From Pseudooceanicola marinus (GTDB lineage Bacteria > Pseudomonadota > Alphaproteobacteria > Rhodobacterales > Rhodobacteraceae): a DNA stretch of 64,000 nt. The notes below the pieces were generated by a model that saw nothing but the letters and a program-made list of their open reading frames with translations, had not been told where the DNA came from and did not search any database. The stretch is from positions 62,001 to 126,000 of the forward strand of contig NZ_PGTC01000022.1 in NCBI RefSeq assembly GCF_002786295.1, in the 5' to 3' direction. Below, in pieces: positions 8,714 to 17,953 of this stretch. The stretch's first letter is position 1. Each line of letters starts with the position of its first letter. The position numbers and the translations under genes were made by a program.

Positions 8714-11056
8714 TCAGTCGCGGCCGGTGAAACGGGGCTGATCGAAGACCTCGACCGGGGGCAGGGGATCGGTGAAGGCCTCCACCTCGACCAGGCAGGA
8801 ATGGGCCGAGGGCCCCTGGCTGAGCTTCGAGGTGCGCCGGTCGGGGCACAGCACATTGGGGTTTCCGTGCCGGTCCAGCGGCAGCCTATCCGAGGGCGCA
8901 GCGGGGTCGGGGTCCCACCAGGCGCCCGTGGGCAGTTGCACCACGCCGGGCAGCAGCCCGTCATAGGTCTCCACCGCCGCCAGGCAGGCGCCGCGATCAT
9001 TGAAGACCCGCGCGACGTCCCCCGTTTTCAGCCCCCGCGCGGCAGCGTCATCGGGGTGCATGCGCATCACCTCGCGCCCCTCGACCTTCGAGGCACGCGA
9101 CACGCCCGCCATGTCGTACTGGCTGTGCAACCGCGTGGCCGGCTGGTTCGACATCAGGTGCAGCGGGAAATGCGCGGTCGCCTCGGATCCCAGCCATTCC
9201 TGCGGCGGCAGAAAGGTCGGGTGGGGCGGGCAGTCGTCATAGTCGAACCCGGCAATCGTCCGGGAATAAAGCTCGATCCGGCCCGACGGCGTGGTCAGTG
9301 GCGCGCCCTCGGGATCGGCGCGGAAAGCCTGCATCAGGTCGCCGTTGCGGCTGTCCTCGGTCGGCTCCAGCACGATCTGCGGTCCGGTCCAGAAGTCGTC
9401 GAACTCGGGCAGGGCCTGCCCGGCGGCTTCGGCCACCCGTTGCCCGCGCGCGTAGAGGTGACGCAGCCAGCCTTCGGCGTCGCGGCCTTCCGTGAACTTC
9501 TCCCCCGCGCCCAGGCGCTCGGCCAGTCCGGCGAAGATGGCGTAGTCGTCCCGCGCCTCCGCATGGGGCCGGGCGACCGCGTGGCTGGGAGAGATGAAGC
9601 GGTCGTAGCTTGAATAGGCGATGTCGTTGCGTTCCAGCGCCGTCGTGGCGGGGAAGACGATATCGGCGTGTCGCGCCAGCGGGTTCCACCAGCTTTCGTT
9701 GACGATCACCGCCTCGGGCCGTTGCCAGGCGCGGGCCAGGCGGTTCAGGTCCTGGTGGTGGTGGAACGGGTTGCCCCCGGCCCAGTAGATCAGCCGCAGG
9801 TCGGGATAGTGCCGCTCGGCCCCATTGAACGGGTAGGGCGCGCCGGGCTCCAGCAGGGCGTCGGCGATGCGGGCGACGGGGATATGATCGGTCACCGGGT
9901 TCGACAGCTGCGGCAACGCCGGGAAGGAGAAGGCGGGGCGCAGGTTGCCGATGCCGTTGGTCGAGGCATAGCCGAAGCCGAAGCCGCCGCCGGGCAGGCC
10001 GATCTGGCCCAGCATCGCCGCCAGGGCGATGGCGGCCCAGTAGGGCTGTTCGCCCCCGTCGGAGCGTTGCAGCGACCAGGCCATCATGACGAAGCTGCGG
10101 GTGGCGGCCATCTCGCGCGCCAGATCCGCGATACGCTCGGCGGGAAGGCCGGTGATACCGGCGGCCCAGTCCGGCGTCTTGGGCGTGCCGTCGTCCTGAC
10201 CCAGGATATGCGCCTCCAGCTGCGCGGCGCCGGTGGTGTGGCTTTGCAGGAAGGCGCGGTCGGCCAGGCCCTCGCTCAGCAGTACATGACCCATGGCCAG
10301 CAGCAGGGCGGTGTCGGTGCCCGGGCGCAGGGGCAGCCATTCGACGCCCTCGACCACGGTGTCGTCCCGGATGGGCGAGATCGAGATCATCCGCGCGCCG
10401 CGGGCCCGCAGCCGTTCCAGGTTCTCGGTCAGGATGTGGCGTGACAGCCCGCCCGAGCAGATCTGCGCGTTCTTCGCCGGCACGCCGCCGAACATCACCA
10501 GCGTCTCCGTCGTCTTCGCGATGCGTGGCCAGGAGGTGTGGTGGCTAACCAGCCCGCGTTTCGATCCTATGACATGGGGCACGATCGTGTCCCCGGCGGC
10601 ATAGCTGTAGTTCTGCACCGACCGGGTGTAGCCGCCGATGCTGTTGAGGAAGCGGTGCACCTGGCTTTGCGCATGGTGGAACCGCCCGGCCGAGCCCCAG
10701 CCGTAGGAGCCGCCATAGATAGCGCGGTTGCCATGCTGCTGCCGGACCCGCTCGATCTCCTGCGCCGCGAGGTCCAGCGCCTCGTCCCAGGGCAGCTCGA
10801 CGAAGGGCTCGCGGCCGCGCCCGGCACCTTGGGTCGCGATCTTGCCGGCCTCGCGCGCGGCGAGGAAAGAGGCCCGCACGGCGGGTTTGCGGATGCGGGA
10901 CGGCGCGTTCAGCCCCTCGATCATGCTGTCGCCCAAGGGCGAGGGGTCGGGGTCCTGTGCCAAGGGAATTAGGCGCCTGGGGCGGCCGTTTTCCATCTCC
11001 GCGCGGAAGCTGCCCCAGTGGGCGACGACGAGCGGGGTTTCCGGCGTTTTCAGCAT
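8714..11056 (-). CDS. Molybdopterin oxidoreductase, biotin/methionine sulfoxide reductase type (BisC-like)
   Basis: This 780-aa enzyme belongs to the DMSO-reductase superfamily of bis-MGD molybdenum enzymes. The SYGW motif (residues 117-120) matches the active-site Tyr/Trp of the DMSO/TMAO reductase branch. A serine in NYSYAAG (S151) sits at the position of the molybdenum-ligating serine of DorA. No N-terminal Cys motif for an Fe-S cluster is present, as expected for this branch. There is no twin-arginine signal, so it should be cytoplasmic like BisC, reducing small sulfoxides or N-oxides such as biotin or free methionine sulfoxide. The start at 11056 (MLKTPET) is preferred; an in-frame start 60 bp upstream gives an unlikely extension. 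It stands alone, without a membrane subunit or maturation gene. Confidence 0.85.
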   Translation of the reverse strand: MLKTPETPLVVAHWGSFRAEMENGRPRRLIPLAQDPDPSPLGDSMIEGLNAPSRIRKPAVRASFLAAREAGKIATQGAGRGREPFVELPWDEALDLAAQEIERVRQQHGNRAIYGGSYGWGSAGRFHHAQSQVHRFLNSIGGYTRSVQNYSYAAGDTIVPHVIGSKRGLVSHHTSWPRIAKTTETLVMFGGVPAKNAQICSGGLSRHILTENLERLRARGARMISISPIRDDTVVEGVEWLPLRPGTDTALLLAMGHVLLSEGLADRAFLQSHTTGAAQLEAHILGQDDGTPKTPDWAAGITGLPAERIADLAREMAATRSFVMMAWSLQRSDGGEQPYWAAIALAAMLGQIGLPGGGFGFGYASTNGIGNLRPAFSFPALPQLSNPVTDHIPVARIADALLEPGAPYPFNGAERHYPDLRLIYWAGGNPFHHHQDLNRLARAWQRPEAVIVNESWWNPLARHADIVFPATTALERNDIAYSSYDRFISPSHAVARPHAEARDDYAIFAGLAERLGAGEKFTEGRDAEGWLRHLYARGQRVAEAAGQALPEFDDFWTGPQIVLEPTEDSRNGDLMQAFRADPEGAPLTTPSGRIELYSRTIAGFDYDDCPPHPTFLPPQEWLGSEATAHFPLHLMSNQPATRLHSQYDMAGVSRASKVEGREVMRMHPDDAAARGLKTGDVARVFNDRGACLAAVETYDGLLPGVVQLPTGAWWDPDPAAPSDRLPLDRHGNPNVLCPDRRTSKLSQGPSAHSCLVEVEAFTDPLPPVEVFDQPRFTGRD

Positions 11057-11536
11057 GATGGTCCTCTGCGGCCTGGGGGTGTGTCCTGCGGTACCGCCGC
11101 AGCCGAGCGGGGACAAGGCGGTTCGGCGGATCCCGCGGGGCGGTCCGAGGAATATGATAGGCCGTGGTCATCCTGGCGGCAGGCGCGGCACCGCGGCAGG
11201 GGCCGCAGGCCGCGCCGCCATTGCCTGCGTCAGCCGCCAAGGTGAGCATCCCTGCAACGCGGCTCGTACGTGGGCCTCGTGGGGCCCTGCAGCCCCGACA
11301 TGCGCGAGGCCGATGCCGAGACCCTGCGCCGCGCATCTGGATCCTTTCACCGCGCAATATCTGGCCCGGGCCGCCGGCTGAGGGGGAGTGTCCGGCTGTG
11401 ACGTCAGTCATCAGGCACAGCGTTGACCTGACGCGCCGCGCCCCCTCTCCATTTGTTGGCCAGAAATATCCCGGGGGGAATTGGGCCCGCGAGGGCTAAA
11501 GGGGGGCAGCGCCCCCTTCCGTCTGCGCGCCGCGCC
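11057..11536. other. Gene-free interval between the molybdoenzyme and LysR genes
   Basis: No recognisable gene lies here. The left part must hold the promoter of the molybdoenzyme gene. Near the right end a short GC hairpin (11502-11507 with 11511-11516) lies just past the LysR stop codon, with a short A stretch on the plus strand that would give U on the minus-strand transcript. This is a weak terminator candidate for the LysR gene. Around 11456-11478 the minus strand carries a segment resembling the TATTT...GGCCAA part of the short intergenic repeat seen at 49750 and 52802. Confidence 0.5.
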
Positions 11537-12433
11537 CTAAAGGTCAGCGGCCTGGTGTATGTCCTTCACCGCGAAGTCGATCAGCGCGCGCAGCTTGGGC
11601 GGCAGGGCGCGGCCCTCCAGGTAGGCCACGTGCAGCGGATGCGGCAGGCCCTCATAGCCCGGCAGCAGGGGCACCAGCCGTCCGGCCTCCAGCGCCTCCG
11701 TCAGAATAAAGCGCGGGCAATAGGCGATGCCGCGCCCTGCCTCTGCCATGTCACGCGCGGCGCGGGCCGAATTGACCAGGAAGCGGGAGGCGATGGGGGC
11801 GACCACCTCCTGCCCCTCGTGCCGGAAGACCCAGCGGGCCTGATCGGCGCGGTTGGTGTCGGCGATGCACTGATGCCCGGCCAGATCCTGCGGGGCCTCG
11901 GGCGTGCCATGCTCCTCCAGGTAGGCCGGCGCGGCCACGGCGAGGCTGCCGATCTGGCCCAGGCGCCGGCGTTTGAGCGAGGGGATGGCCGTGTCGCCCA
12001 CGCGGAAGGCCAGGTCGACGCCCTCGGCCGCCAGGTCGACATAGGCATCGCTGAGACGCAGGTCGATCGTCAGTTCCGGATGCGGCGCGGCAAAGCGCGC
12101 CAGCAGGCCCGCCACGTAGACCTCACCGAAGGTCACGGGGGCGGAGATGCGCAGGGTGCCGGAAAAGCCGCGGCTGTCCTCGGTCACCGATTGCAGCATC
12201 GCCTCCATCTCGCCCAGCAGGGCGGGGGCGCGGGCCAGCAGTGTCTCGCCCGCGGGTGTGATGCCGACACGCCGGGTGGTGCGTTGCAGCAGGCGCGTGC
12301 CCAGCCGTTCCTCCAGCTCCGCCACGTATTTCGAGGTCAGCCGGTTCGACAGCCCCAGCCGGTCGGCAGCGGCGGTGAAGGAGCCGGTTTCGGCCGTGGC
12401 CACGAAGGCGCGCAGCCCGTCGATCAGGTCCAT
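11537..12433 (-). CDS. LysR-family transcriptional regulator
   Basis: This 298-aa protein has the LysR winged helix-turn-helix at its N-terminus (RAFVATAETGSFTAAADRLG, then KYVAELEERLGTRLLQRTTR). An effector-binding domain follows, starting near residue 90 (SGTLRISAPVTFGEVY). The open frame runs on upstream into the opposite-strand gene, but the true start is MDLIDGL at 12433. It is transcribed divergently from a DODA-type dioxygenase and a glutathionyl-hydroquinone reductase. In E. coli the YqjG quinone reductase is also encoded near a LysR regulator (YhaJ), which supports a role in sensing quinones or related aromatics. Confidence 0.88.
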   Translation of the reverse strand: MDLIDGLRAFVATAETGSFTAAADRLGLSNRLTSKYVAELEERLGTRLLQRTTRRVGITPAGETLLARAPALLGEMEAMLQSVTEDSRGFSGTLRISAPVTFGEVYVAGLLARFAAPHPELTIDLRLSDAYVDLAAEGVDLAFRVGDTAIPSLKRRRLGQIGSLAVAAPAYLEEHGTPEAPQDLAGHQCIADTNRADQARWVFRHEGQEVVAPIASRFLVNSARAARDMAEAGRGIAYCPRFILTEALEAGRLVPLLPGYEGLPHPLHVAYLEGRALPPKLRALIDFAVKDIHQAADL

Positions 12434-12586
12434 GCCATTTCCATTCGGAACAAATCGGTCGTAGTCATTCCATATCTCCCCCATTTCATTCAAGCGTCGC
12501 AAGGGGCATCTTGCCTGCAACACGAAACCACAGGGCGCGCGGCGGTCGACCCGACCCGGCGCCCCCAGGAGGAAAGGATCGGACCC
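12434..12586. promoter_or_regulatory. Divergent promoter region between LysR and dioxygenase genes
   Basis: This 153-bp AT-richer gap must hold both promoters and the LysR binding site. A short inverted repeat (TTCC-4 nt-GGAA, 12439-12450) lies just upstream of the LysR start. A strong AGGAGGAAAG ribosome site stands in front of the dioxygenase. The individual promoter elements could not be fixed with confidence. Confidence 0.45.
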
Positions 12587-13411
12587 ATGTCCATTGCACA
12601 GGATCTGCGGAAGCTGGCCGAGGGCCTGCAACGTTCCGACCGGCTGCCGGTGGTCTTCCTCGGCCACGGCTCGCCCATGAATGCGATCGAGGACAATGAC
12701 TATTCCCGCAGCTGGACCAAGCTGGGGGAAACCCTGCCGCGGCCCCAGGCGATCCTGGTGGTCTCGGCCCACTGGATGACCCGGGGGTCCACCCTGGTCA
12801 ATGTCTCGGCCATGCCGCAGACGATCCACGATTTCTACGGCTTCCCGCAGCAGCTGTTCGATCTGCAGTACCCGGCCCCCGGCGCGCCCGATGTGGCGAA
12901 GGAGGTCGTGTCGATCCTGGCCAGCCACCCTGCCGAGGGCGGCGAGACCTGGGGGCTGGACCACGGCGCCTGGTCGGTGCTGAAGTTCCTCTATCCCGGT
13001 GCCGACGTGCCGGTCTTCCAGCTGTCGATCGACATGACCAAGGACCTGCCGCACCACGTCGAGATCGGCCAGGCCCTGCGCGCCCTGCGCGACCGCGGCG
13101 TGCTGATCCTCGGCTCGGGCAACGTGGTGCACAACCTGCGGGCCGTCCGTTGGGACAAGGGCGCTGCCGCCTGGGACTGGGCCGAGGAATTCGACGCTCT
13201 CTTCGCCGACCGGCTGGGGGCGGGAGACATCGACACGCTGGCCGACCGCGGCAAGCTGGGCAAGCTCTTGCAGATGGCGCATCCCTCGGTCGACCACTAC
13301 CTGCCCGCGCTGACCGTGGCGGGGGCGGCGGACGCCAGGGACAGCCTGCTGTTCATGACCGACGACATCGACCTCGGCTCGGTCTCGATGCGTAGCTTCG
13401 TCTACTACTGA
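12587..13411 (+). CDS. DODA-type extradiol ring-cleavage dioxygenase (class III, YgiD-like)
   Basis: This 274-aa protein belongs to the 4,5-DOPA dioxygenase family, non-haem metal enzymes that open catechol rings. It carries the N-terminal metal-ligand motif LGHGSPMNAIED (His27), a second histidine in VSAHWMT, and the HGAWS and GSGNVVHNLR motifs further on, all in family order. The start is fixed by a strong ribosome site 8-15 bp upstream. It is followed 68 bp later by a glutathionyl-hydroquinone reductase and faces a LysR regulator, suggesting disposal of catechols and quinones. The natural substrate of bacterial YgiD homologues is uncertain. Confidence 0.85.
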   Translation: MSIAQDLRKLAEGLQRSDRLPVVFLGHGSPMNAIEDNDYSRSWTKLGETLPRPQAILVVSAHWMTRGSTLVNVSAMPQTIHDFYGFPQQLFDLQYPAPGAPDVAKEVVSILASHPAEGGETWGLDHGAWSVLKFLYPGADVPVFQLSIDMTKDLPHHVEIGQALRALRDRGVLILGSGNVVHNLRAVRWDKGAAAWDWAEEFDALFADRLGAGDIDTLADRGKLGKLLQMAHPSVDHYLPALTVAGAADARDSLLFMTDDIDLGSVSMRSFVYY

Positions 13412-13479
13412 TGCCCCATACGACCTTCCCCAGGGCCCGCGCGGCCCGGGCCGCAACAGACGACACGAAGGAGACAGAG

Positions 13480-14442
13480 ATGCTGGTAGATGGCAAATGG
13501 ACCAAGGACTGGGACCCGGTCCAGAAGGCGGATGCCAAGGGGCGGTTCGTGCGTCAGGTCTCGACCTTCCGCAACTGGGTGACGCCGGACGGATCCGCCG
13601 GCCCGACGGGCGAGGGAGGTTTCCCGGCCGAGGCGGGGCGTTATCGCCTCTACGTGGCCTATATCTGCCCCTGGGCCTCGCGCGCGCTGATGGCGCGCAA
13701 GCTGAAGGGGCTGGAGGAGATCATTCCCGTGACGGTGGTGAACCCCGTGCTGGGTCCGCAGGGGTGGGAGTTCGGCGGCTATCCGGGCGCCGAAGAGGAC
13801 CCGCTGCACGGGGCCCGCTACATGCATGAGCTTTACACCCGCGCCGATCCCCATGTGAACGGTCGCGCCACGGTGCCGGTGCTGTGGGACATGAAGCGCG
13901 ACATGCTGGTGAACAACGAAAGCGCCGACATCGTGCGCATGTTCGACACCGCCTTCGAGGGGCTGGTGCCCTCCGATCTGCGCCTCTACCCCGAGGATCT
14001 GGCCCCGGAGATCGACGCGCTGAATGCCCAAGTCTACGATCGCTTCAATAATGGCGTCTACAAGGCCGGTTTCGCCTCCAGCCAGGAGGCCTATGACGAG
14101 GCCGTGGCCGGGGTGTTCGAGACGCTGGACAGGCTGGAGGAGCGGTTGGCCGAGGGGCCTTACTTCTTCGGTGACCGTCTGACGGAGACCGACCTGCGTA
14201 CCTTCGTCACGCTGATCCGTTTCGACGCGGCCTACCACGGGGTGTTCAAGTGCAACCTGCGGCAGGTGAAGGGCTATCCCCGTCTCTGGGCCTACACGCA
14301 GCGGGTGCTGGACCTGCCGGGTATCCGCGAAACGGTGAACATGGATCACATCACCCGGGGCTACTACGCCATCAAGGCGTTGAACCCGACACGTATCCGC
14401 CCCGTCGGCCCGGCCCATATCGAGGCTCTGTTCCGGGACTGA
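13480..14442 (+). CDS. Glutathionyl-hydroquinone reductase (omega/xi-class GST, YqjG-like)
   Basis: This 320-aa protein is a xi-class glutathione transferase that removes glutathione from glutathionyl-hydroquinones. It has the N-terminal WVTPDG region, the catalytic CPWA motif (Cys63), a thioredoxin-like fold with TVPVLWD and NNESADIVRM for glutathione binding, and a helical C-terminal domain with the TETDLRTFVTLIRFD segment. The start at 13480 follows GAAGGAG; an earlier in-frame ATG at 13411 overlaps the dioxygenase stop and is less likely. It is probably co-transcribed with the dioxygenase and ends at a clear terminator. Confidence 0.92.
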   Translation: MLVDGKWTKDWDPVQKADAKGRFVRQVSTFRNWVTPDGSAGPTGEGGFPAEAGRYRLYVAYICPWASRALMARKLKGLEEIIPVTVVNPVLGPQGWEFGGYPGAEEDPLHGARYMHELYTRADPHVNGRATVPVLWDMKRDMLVNNESADIVRMFDTAFEGLVPSDLRLYPEDLAPEIDALNAQVYDRFNNGVYKAGFASSQEAYDEAVAGVFETLDRLEERLAEGPYFFGDRLTETDLRTFVTLIRFDAAYHGVFKCNLRQVKGYPRLWAYTQRVLDLPGIRETVNMDHITRGYYAIKALNPTRIRPVGPAHIEALFRD

Positions 14443-14464
14443 TTTGTTGCAGGGACCCGGTGCG

Positions 14465-14491
14465 AGGGGAGGCGGATAGCCTCCCCTTTTT
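14465..14491 (+). terminator. Rho-independent terminator after the quinone reductase gene
   Basis: A 9-bp stem (AGGGGAGGC, 14465-14473, with 14479-14487) around a 5-base loop is followed directly by a T run. It closes the dioxygenase/reductase operon and touches the stop codon of the convergent PrpD-family gene. Confidence 0.88.
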
Positions 14492-15816
14492 CATGACCGG
14501 AGGGGCGCCAGGAGGGGCGCCAAGCTCTCAGGCAGCGCCTCTGCGGCCAGCGCATCCAACAAGGGCCGGGCCGCCGCCGGGGCATGGGCACGGCAATCGG
14601 AGAGCTTCGTCCCGAGGTCCGGCAATTGCGCCGTCCCGGCCGGCAGGACCGGCGGGGCGGGCAAGGGACGGATCTCCTCCCGCCCGTCCGTGAAGCGCAG
14701 GTGTGCGGCAGGTGTCAGTCCCGGCGCGCAGTCCCGCATGACGGTCTTTGCCGCCAGGGCCAGGGTCTCGGGGTCTTTGCGCGGACCTTCGGCGAAGGTG
14801 GCCAAACCGGGCGCGCCCTGCCGCCAGGCATGGGCAAAGGTGTAGGGGATCGAGAACTTGGCTCCGATGGCTGAGCTTGGCCGTTGCCGATCCGCCAGCG
14901 GGTGAAACAGCATGTCGTCGGGCGGGGTCAGGGTGAAGGCGGCAGCCGCCAGCGTTTCGGGGGCGATGCCTTCGGCGCGCAGCGCCAGGCCGAGAGCGAC
15001 GGCCGGGTGCGTCCCCCGGCAGCACGGCCAGAGCTTCAGCGTGACCTCTTCCCCGTGAAACACATGGCCCAGGCTGTCGAAGGCCGCCGCCTCGGGTGGG
15101 CTGCCCGCCAGCAGCGGCCCCAATCCGCCCGCCTCGGCCAGCGGATCCAGCGTGCCGCTGACGCCGGCGCGGGCCAGCAGGGCGCCCTCGACCGCCGCCC
15201 GGGCGGCGAAACCGTCACGCACCGCCCGCAGGTCGCTGGCCGGGCTGCGCTTCAGCGCGTCAGTCAGCGAAAACTGGACCAGCGCGAGGGCGACCGCCGC
15301 GACAGCCTGATCGGGCGACAGGCCTAGCAGGTGCGCCGCCCCCAAAGCCGCACCGGCGCAGCCGATCATCGGCGGGTGATACCAGCCGCGTGACGCGGGG
15401 TCGGCGGGCAGGGACAGGCTGATCCGGCAGGTCAGGTCGCAGGCCAGGGCCAGCGATGTCAGCAGGTCGGTCAACGGGGCGCCTTCGGTCTCGGCCAGGG
15501 CCAGAAGGGCGGGGAGGGCGACGGCGTTCGGGTGCATGCCGGTGGCGTCGAACGTGTCCTCGAAATCCAGCGCGTGGGACAGGGCGCCATTGGCCAGCGC
15601 GGCCAGCCCTGGCGGGGCCGTGCCTCCGGCCAGCAGCGTCGCGGCGCCCGGGCCGCGCGCCATGTTGGCGAAGGGGCGGGCAGCGGGTTCCAGCGTCACG
15701 GCGGCGGCCATGGTGGCCAGCCCGTCCAGCAGTGACAGCCGTGCCGCATGGGCGGCGCGGGGCGGCAAGGTGTGGATCGCCAGCACCCGCGCGGCGAGGC
15801 TGCGCGTCAGGCTCAT
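14491..15816 (-). CDS. MmgE/PrpD family protein
   Basis: This 441-aa protein belongs to the MmgE/PrpD family (2-methylcitrate dehydratase, cis-aconitate decarboxylase, iminodisuccinate epimerase and many uncharacterised lyases). It shows the family's N-terminal helical part, with ALDFEDTFDATGMHPNAVALP near residue 82. The middle part has HGEEVTLKLWPCCRGTHPA, which corresponds to the active-site region, followed by IPYTFA. The GTG/ATG question is settled by the ATGA overlap with the upstream gene: the start at 15816 overlaps its stop by 4 bp. It is the last gene of the oligopeptide-type ABC operon. The substrate is unknown; a lyase acting on a hydroxy- or amino-dicarboxylate is the family-level guess. 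Confidence 0.8.
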   Translation of the reverse strand: MSLTRSLAARVLAIHTLPPRAAHAARLSLLDGLATMAAAVTLEPAARPFANMARGPGAATLLAGGTAPPGLAALANGALSHALDFEDTFDATGMHPNAVALPALLALAETEGAPLTDLLTSLALACDLTCRISLSLPADPASRGWYHPPMIGCAGAALGAAHLLGLSPDQAVAAVALALVQFSLTDALKRSPASDLRAVRDGFAARAAVEGALLARAGVSGTLDPLAEAGGLGPLLAGSPPEAAAFDSLGHVFHGEEVTLKLWPCCRGTHPAVALGLALRAEGIAPETLAAAAFTLTPPDDMLFHPLADRQRPSSAIGAKFSIPYTFAHAWRQGAPGLATFAEGPRKDPETLALAAKTVMRDCAPGLTPAAHLRFTDGREEIRPLPAPPVLPAGTAQLPDLGTKLSDCRAHAPAAARPLLDALAAEALPESLAPLLAPLRS

Positions 15817-16931
15817 GCGGGGGTGTGGGCGCGCAGAACGTCCCCTTCGGGCGTGTAAAGCGTGTCCAGCCCGGCCTCGGCGGTGATCTGGCGCAGATAG
15901 GCCAGAATGCGGTCGAACCGGGGTTCCTCGGGCGGAACGATGCGCGGCACGGCATCCCGCCCGATCCAGACCGGCACCAGACGCAGATCCTGCACCCCGC
16001 CCCGGTCCAGCGTGCATTCCACGATCATCGACATGGCGCTGTCGGGCGGGAAATTATAGCTGCTGTCCAGATCGGGCACCCAGTCGGGGTTCAGTTTCTG
16101 GATCTCCCTGAACCCCTTCGAGGCCGCGTGTTTCGCGTCCATTTTCAGGTCCAGGGCGAAGTTGGCGAGGGAGTGGATGATCGGCCGGCCCCTGTAGAAC
16201 TCCATCCCCTTCAGGATATGCGCATGACAGCCCAGCACCATGTCGGCGCCCGCGTCGATGGCGGCATGGGCCACGTCGCGTTGGTAGTCGGGGATCACGG
16301 CGGGGACGAAATGGATGCCAGCGTGATGCGACAGGATCACCACGTCGACCTGCGCCCTCAGATCGCGGATCGAGGCCACCAGCGCCGCCAGATCCTCGCG
16401 ATGCGGGAAGGTATGGATGCGCGCGGGGGTGCTCGGCTGGTCCGTCTCGATCTGCTCGTAAATCGTATGGCCGCGCATCGGGGCGCAGCCGGGCTTGTCC
16501 TCCTCCGCCCAGTAGTTGGCGGGCAGGATCGAGTTCACCGACAGGAACCCCACGGTGATACCGCCCCGCTCGACGATTACCGGGGCGCGGGCCTCGGCGA
16601 TGGTGGCGCCGGCGCCCATTTGACGCGCGCCGGCGCGTTCCAGGTTGGCAAGCGTGTCGAACATGCCTTCGGGGCCCCAGTCCATCGTGTGGTTGCCCGC
16701 GAAACTGACCACCTCCAGCCCGGCGCCGACCAGGGCCTCGGCGATCTCGGGCTTGCCGCGCATGGTGTGGCGGGCCTGGGGCATCCGGGTGCCGCGCGTG
16801 GTCAGGTTCACCTCCAACTGGCAATAGCCCAGGTCCGAAGCAGTCAGCCGGTCGCGCACGGCGTCGAAGATGGACGCCGGATCGTCGCGATCCGGGGCCA
16901 CGTCGCCCACGGCGACAAAGCGCAGGCTCAT
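15813..16931 (-). CDS. CapA-family metallophosphatase-like protein
   Basis: This 372-aa protein matches the CapA/PgsA calcineurin-like fold linked to poly-gamma-glutamate. It has GDVAPDRDD at the start, AGNHTMDWG (about residue 79) and SHHAGIHF, then a GCHAHILKG metal-site motif near residue 240. No signal peptide or membrane anchor is seen, unlike true capsule CapA proteins, so it is probably cytoplasmic. It overlaps its neighbours by 4 bp on both sides: the ABC ATPase upstream and the PrpD-family gene downstream. This argues for a catabolic role on the imported compound, perhaps hydrolysis of a gamma-linked or phosphorylated substrate. The reaction is not known. Confidence 0.8.
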   Translation of the reverse strand: MSLRFVAVGDVAPDRDDPASIFDAVRDRLTASDLGYCQLEVNLTTRGTRMPQARHTMRGKPEIAEALVGAGLEVVSFAGNHTMDWGPEGMFDTLANLERAGARQMGAGATIAEARAPVIVERGGITVGFLSVNSILPANYWAEEDKPGCAPMRGHTIYEQIETDQPSTPARIHTFPHREDLAALVASIRDLRAQVDVVILSHHAGIHFVPAVIPDYQRDVAHAAIDAGADMVLGCHAHILKGMEFYRGRPIIHSLANFALDLKMDAKHAASKGFREIQKLNPDWVPDLDSSYNFPPDSAMSMIVECTLDRGGVQDLRLVPVWIGRDAVPRIVPPEEPRFDRILAYLRQITAEAGLDTLYTPEGDVLRAHTPA

Positions 16932-17953
16932 GTCCAGCCCTCCGCCGTGACGCGGTGGCAGGCGACCTGGCCGCGCGGAGTCTCCTTCAGTGTGGGTCGG
17001 TCACGCTTGCAGACCTCCTGCGCGAAGGGGCAGCGGGTGTGATAGGCGCAGCCCGAAGGCGGGTTCAGCGGCGAGGGTAGCTCGCCCATGGGCGGCGTGG
17101 CCGTGGGCGGCGCGGCGGGGTCGGCAGGCAATGCCGCGGCCAGCAGGGCGGCGGTATAGGGGTGATCGGGACGGGTGCAGATCCGCGCGGCGGGGCCGCG
17201 TTCGACCACCTGGCCCAGGTAGATCACCACCACCTCGTCACACATGAAGCGCACGGTGGCCAGGTCGTGGCTGACGAACAGCGTCGCCAGCCCGTAGTCC
17301 TCCTGCAGGTCCTTGAGGATGTTCAGGATCTGCGCCTGGATCGAGATGTCCTGCGAACTGACGGGTTCGTCCAGCAGCAGCAACTCGGGACGCGAGGCTA
17401 AGGCGCGGGCGATGGCGATCCGCTGGCGCTGACCGCCCGAGAACTCGGACGGCAGCCGATTGGCCACGTCGGCCGACAGGCCCACCTGTTCCAGTACCTC
17501 GATCACCCGCGCGTCGACCTCAGACCGGGTCATTTCGCCCGAGGCCGACAGCGGCTCGGCGATGATGCGGCGGACCTTCATGCGCGGCGAAAGCGAGGAA
17601 TAGGGGTTCTGAAACACGGGCTGCACGGCCCGGCGATAGGCGCGCCGCTCGGCCCCGCGCAGGTCCGACAGGTCCTTGCCCTTGAACATGACCGCACCGC
17701 TGGTCGGCTGGTCCAGAGCCAGCAGCAGCCGGTTCAGCGTGGTCTTGCCACAGCCCGATTCCCCCACGATCCCCAGCGAGGTGCCCGGCGTGCAGGCCAG
17801 TGTGACCTCCGACAGGGCATGAAGCAGCCCGCCGCGCACCTTGAAGGCGCGGCCAAGGCGGCGGGTTTCCAGGATGGCGGGGCCGGCGGGTGCGGCGCGG
17901 GGCGGGGTTTCCGGGCTGGGCACGACGCGCAGAGCGCGATCAGGCGATTTCAT
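16928..17953 (-). CDS. Oligopeptide/dipeptide-type ABC transporter ATP-binding protein (DppF/OppF-like)
   Basis: This 341-aa ATPase has Walker A GESGCGKT, Walker B LLLLDEPVSSQD, the signature FSGGQRQR, and the C-terminal oligopeptide-family segment with the four-cysteine-like CAYHTRCPFAQEVC stretch. It is the second of two ATPases and overlaps the first by 14 bp. It would power import together with the DppD-like partner. Confidence 0.9.
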   Translation of the reverse strand: MKSPDRALRVVPSPETPPRAAPAGPAILETRRLGRAFKVRGGLLHALSEVTLACTPGTSLGIVGESGCGKTTLNRLLLALDQPTSGAVMFKGKDLSDLRGAERRAYRRAVQPVFQNPYSSLSPRMKVRRIIAEPLSASGEMTRSEVDARVIEVLEQVGLSADVANRLPSEFSGGQRQRIAIARALASRPELLLLDEPVSSQDISIQAQILNILKDLQEDYGLATLFVSHDLATVRFMCDEVVVIYLGQVVERGPAARICTRPDHPYTAALLAAALPADPAAPPTATPPMGELPSPLNPPSGCAYHTRCPFAQEVCKRDRPTLKETPRGQVACHRVTAEGWT

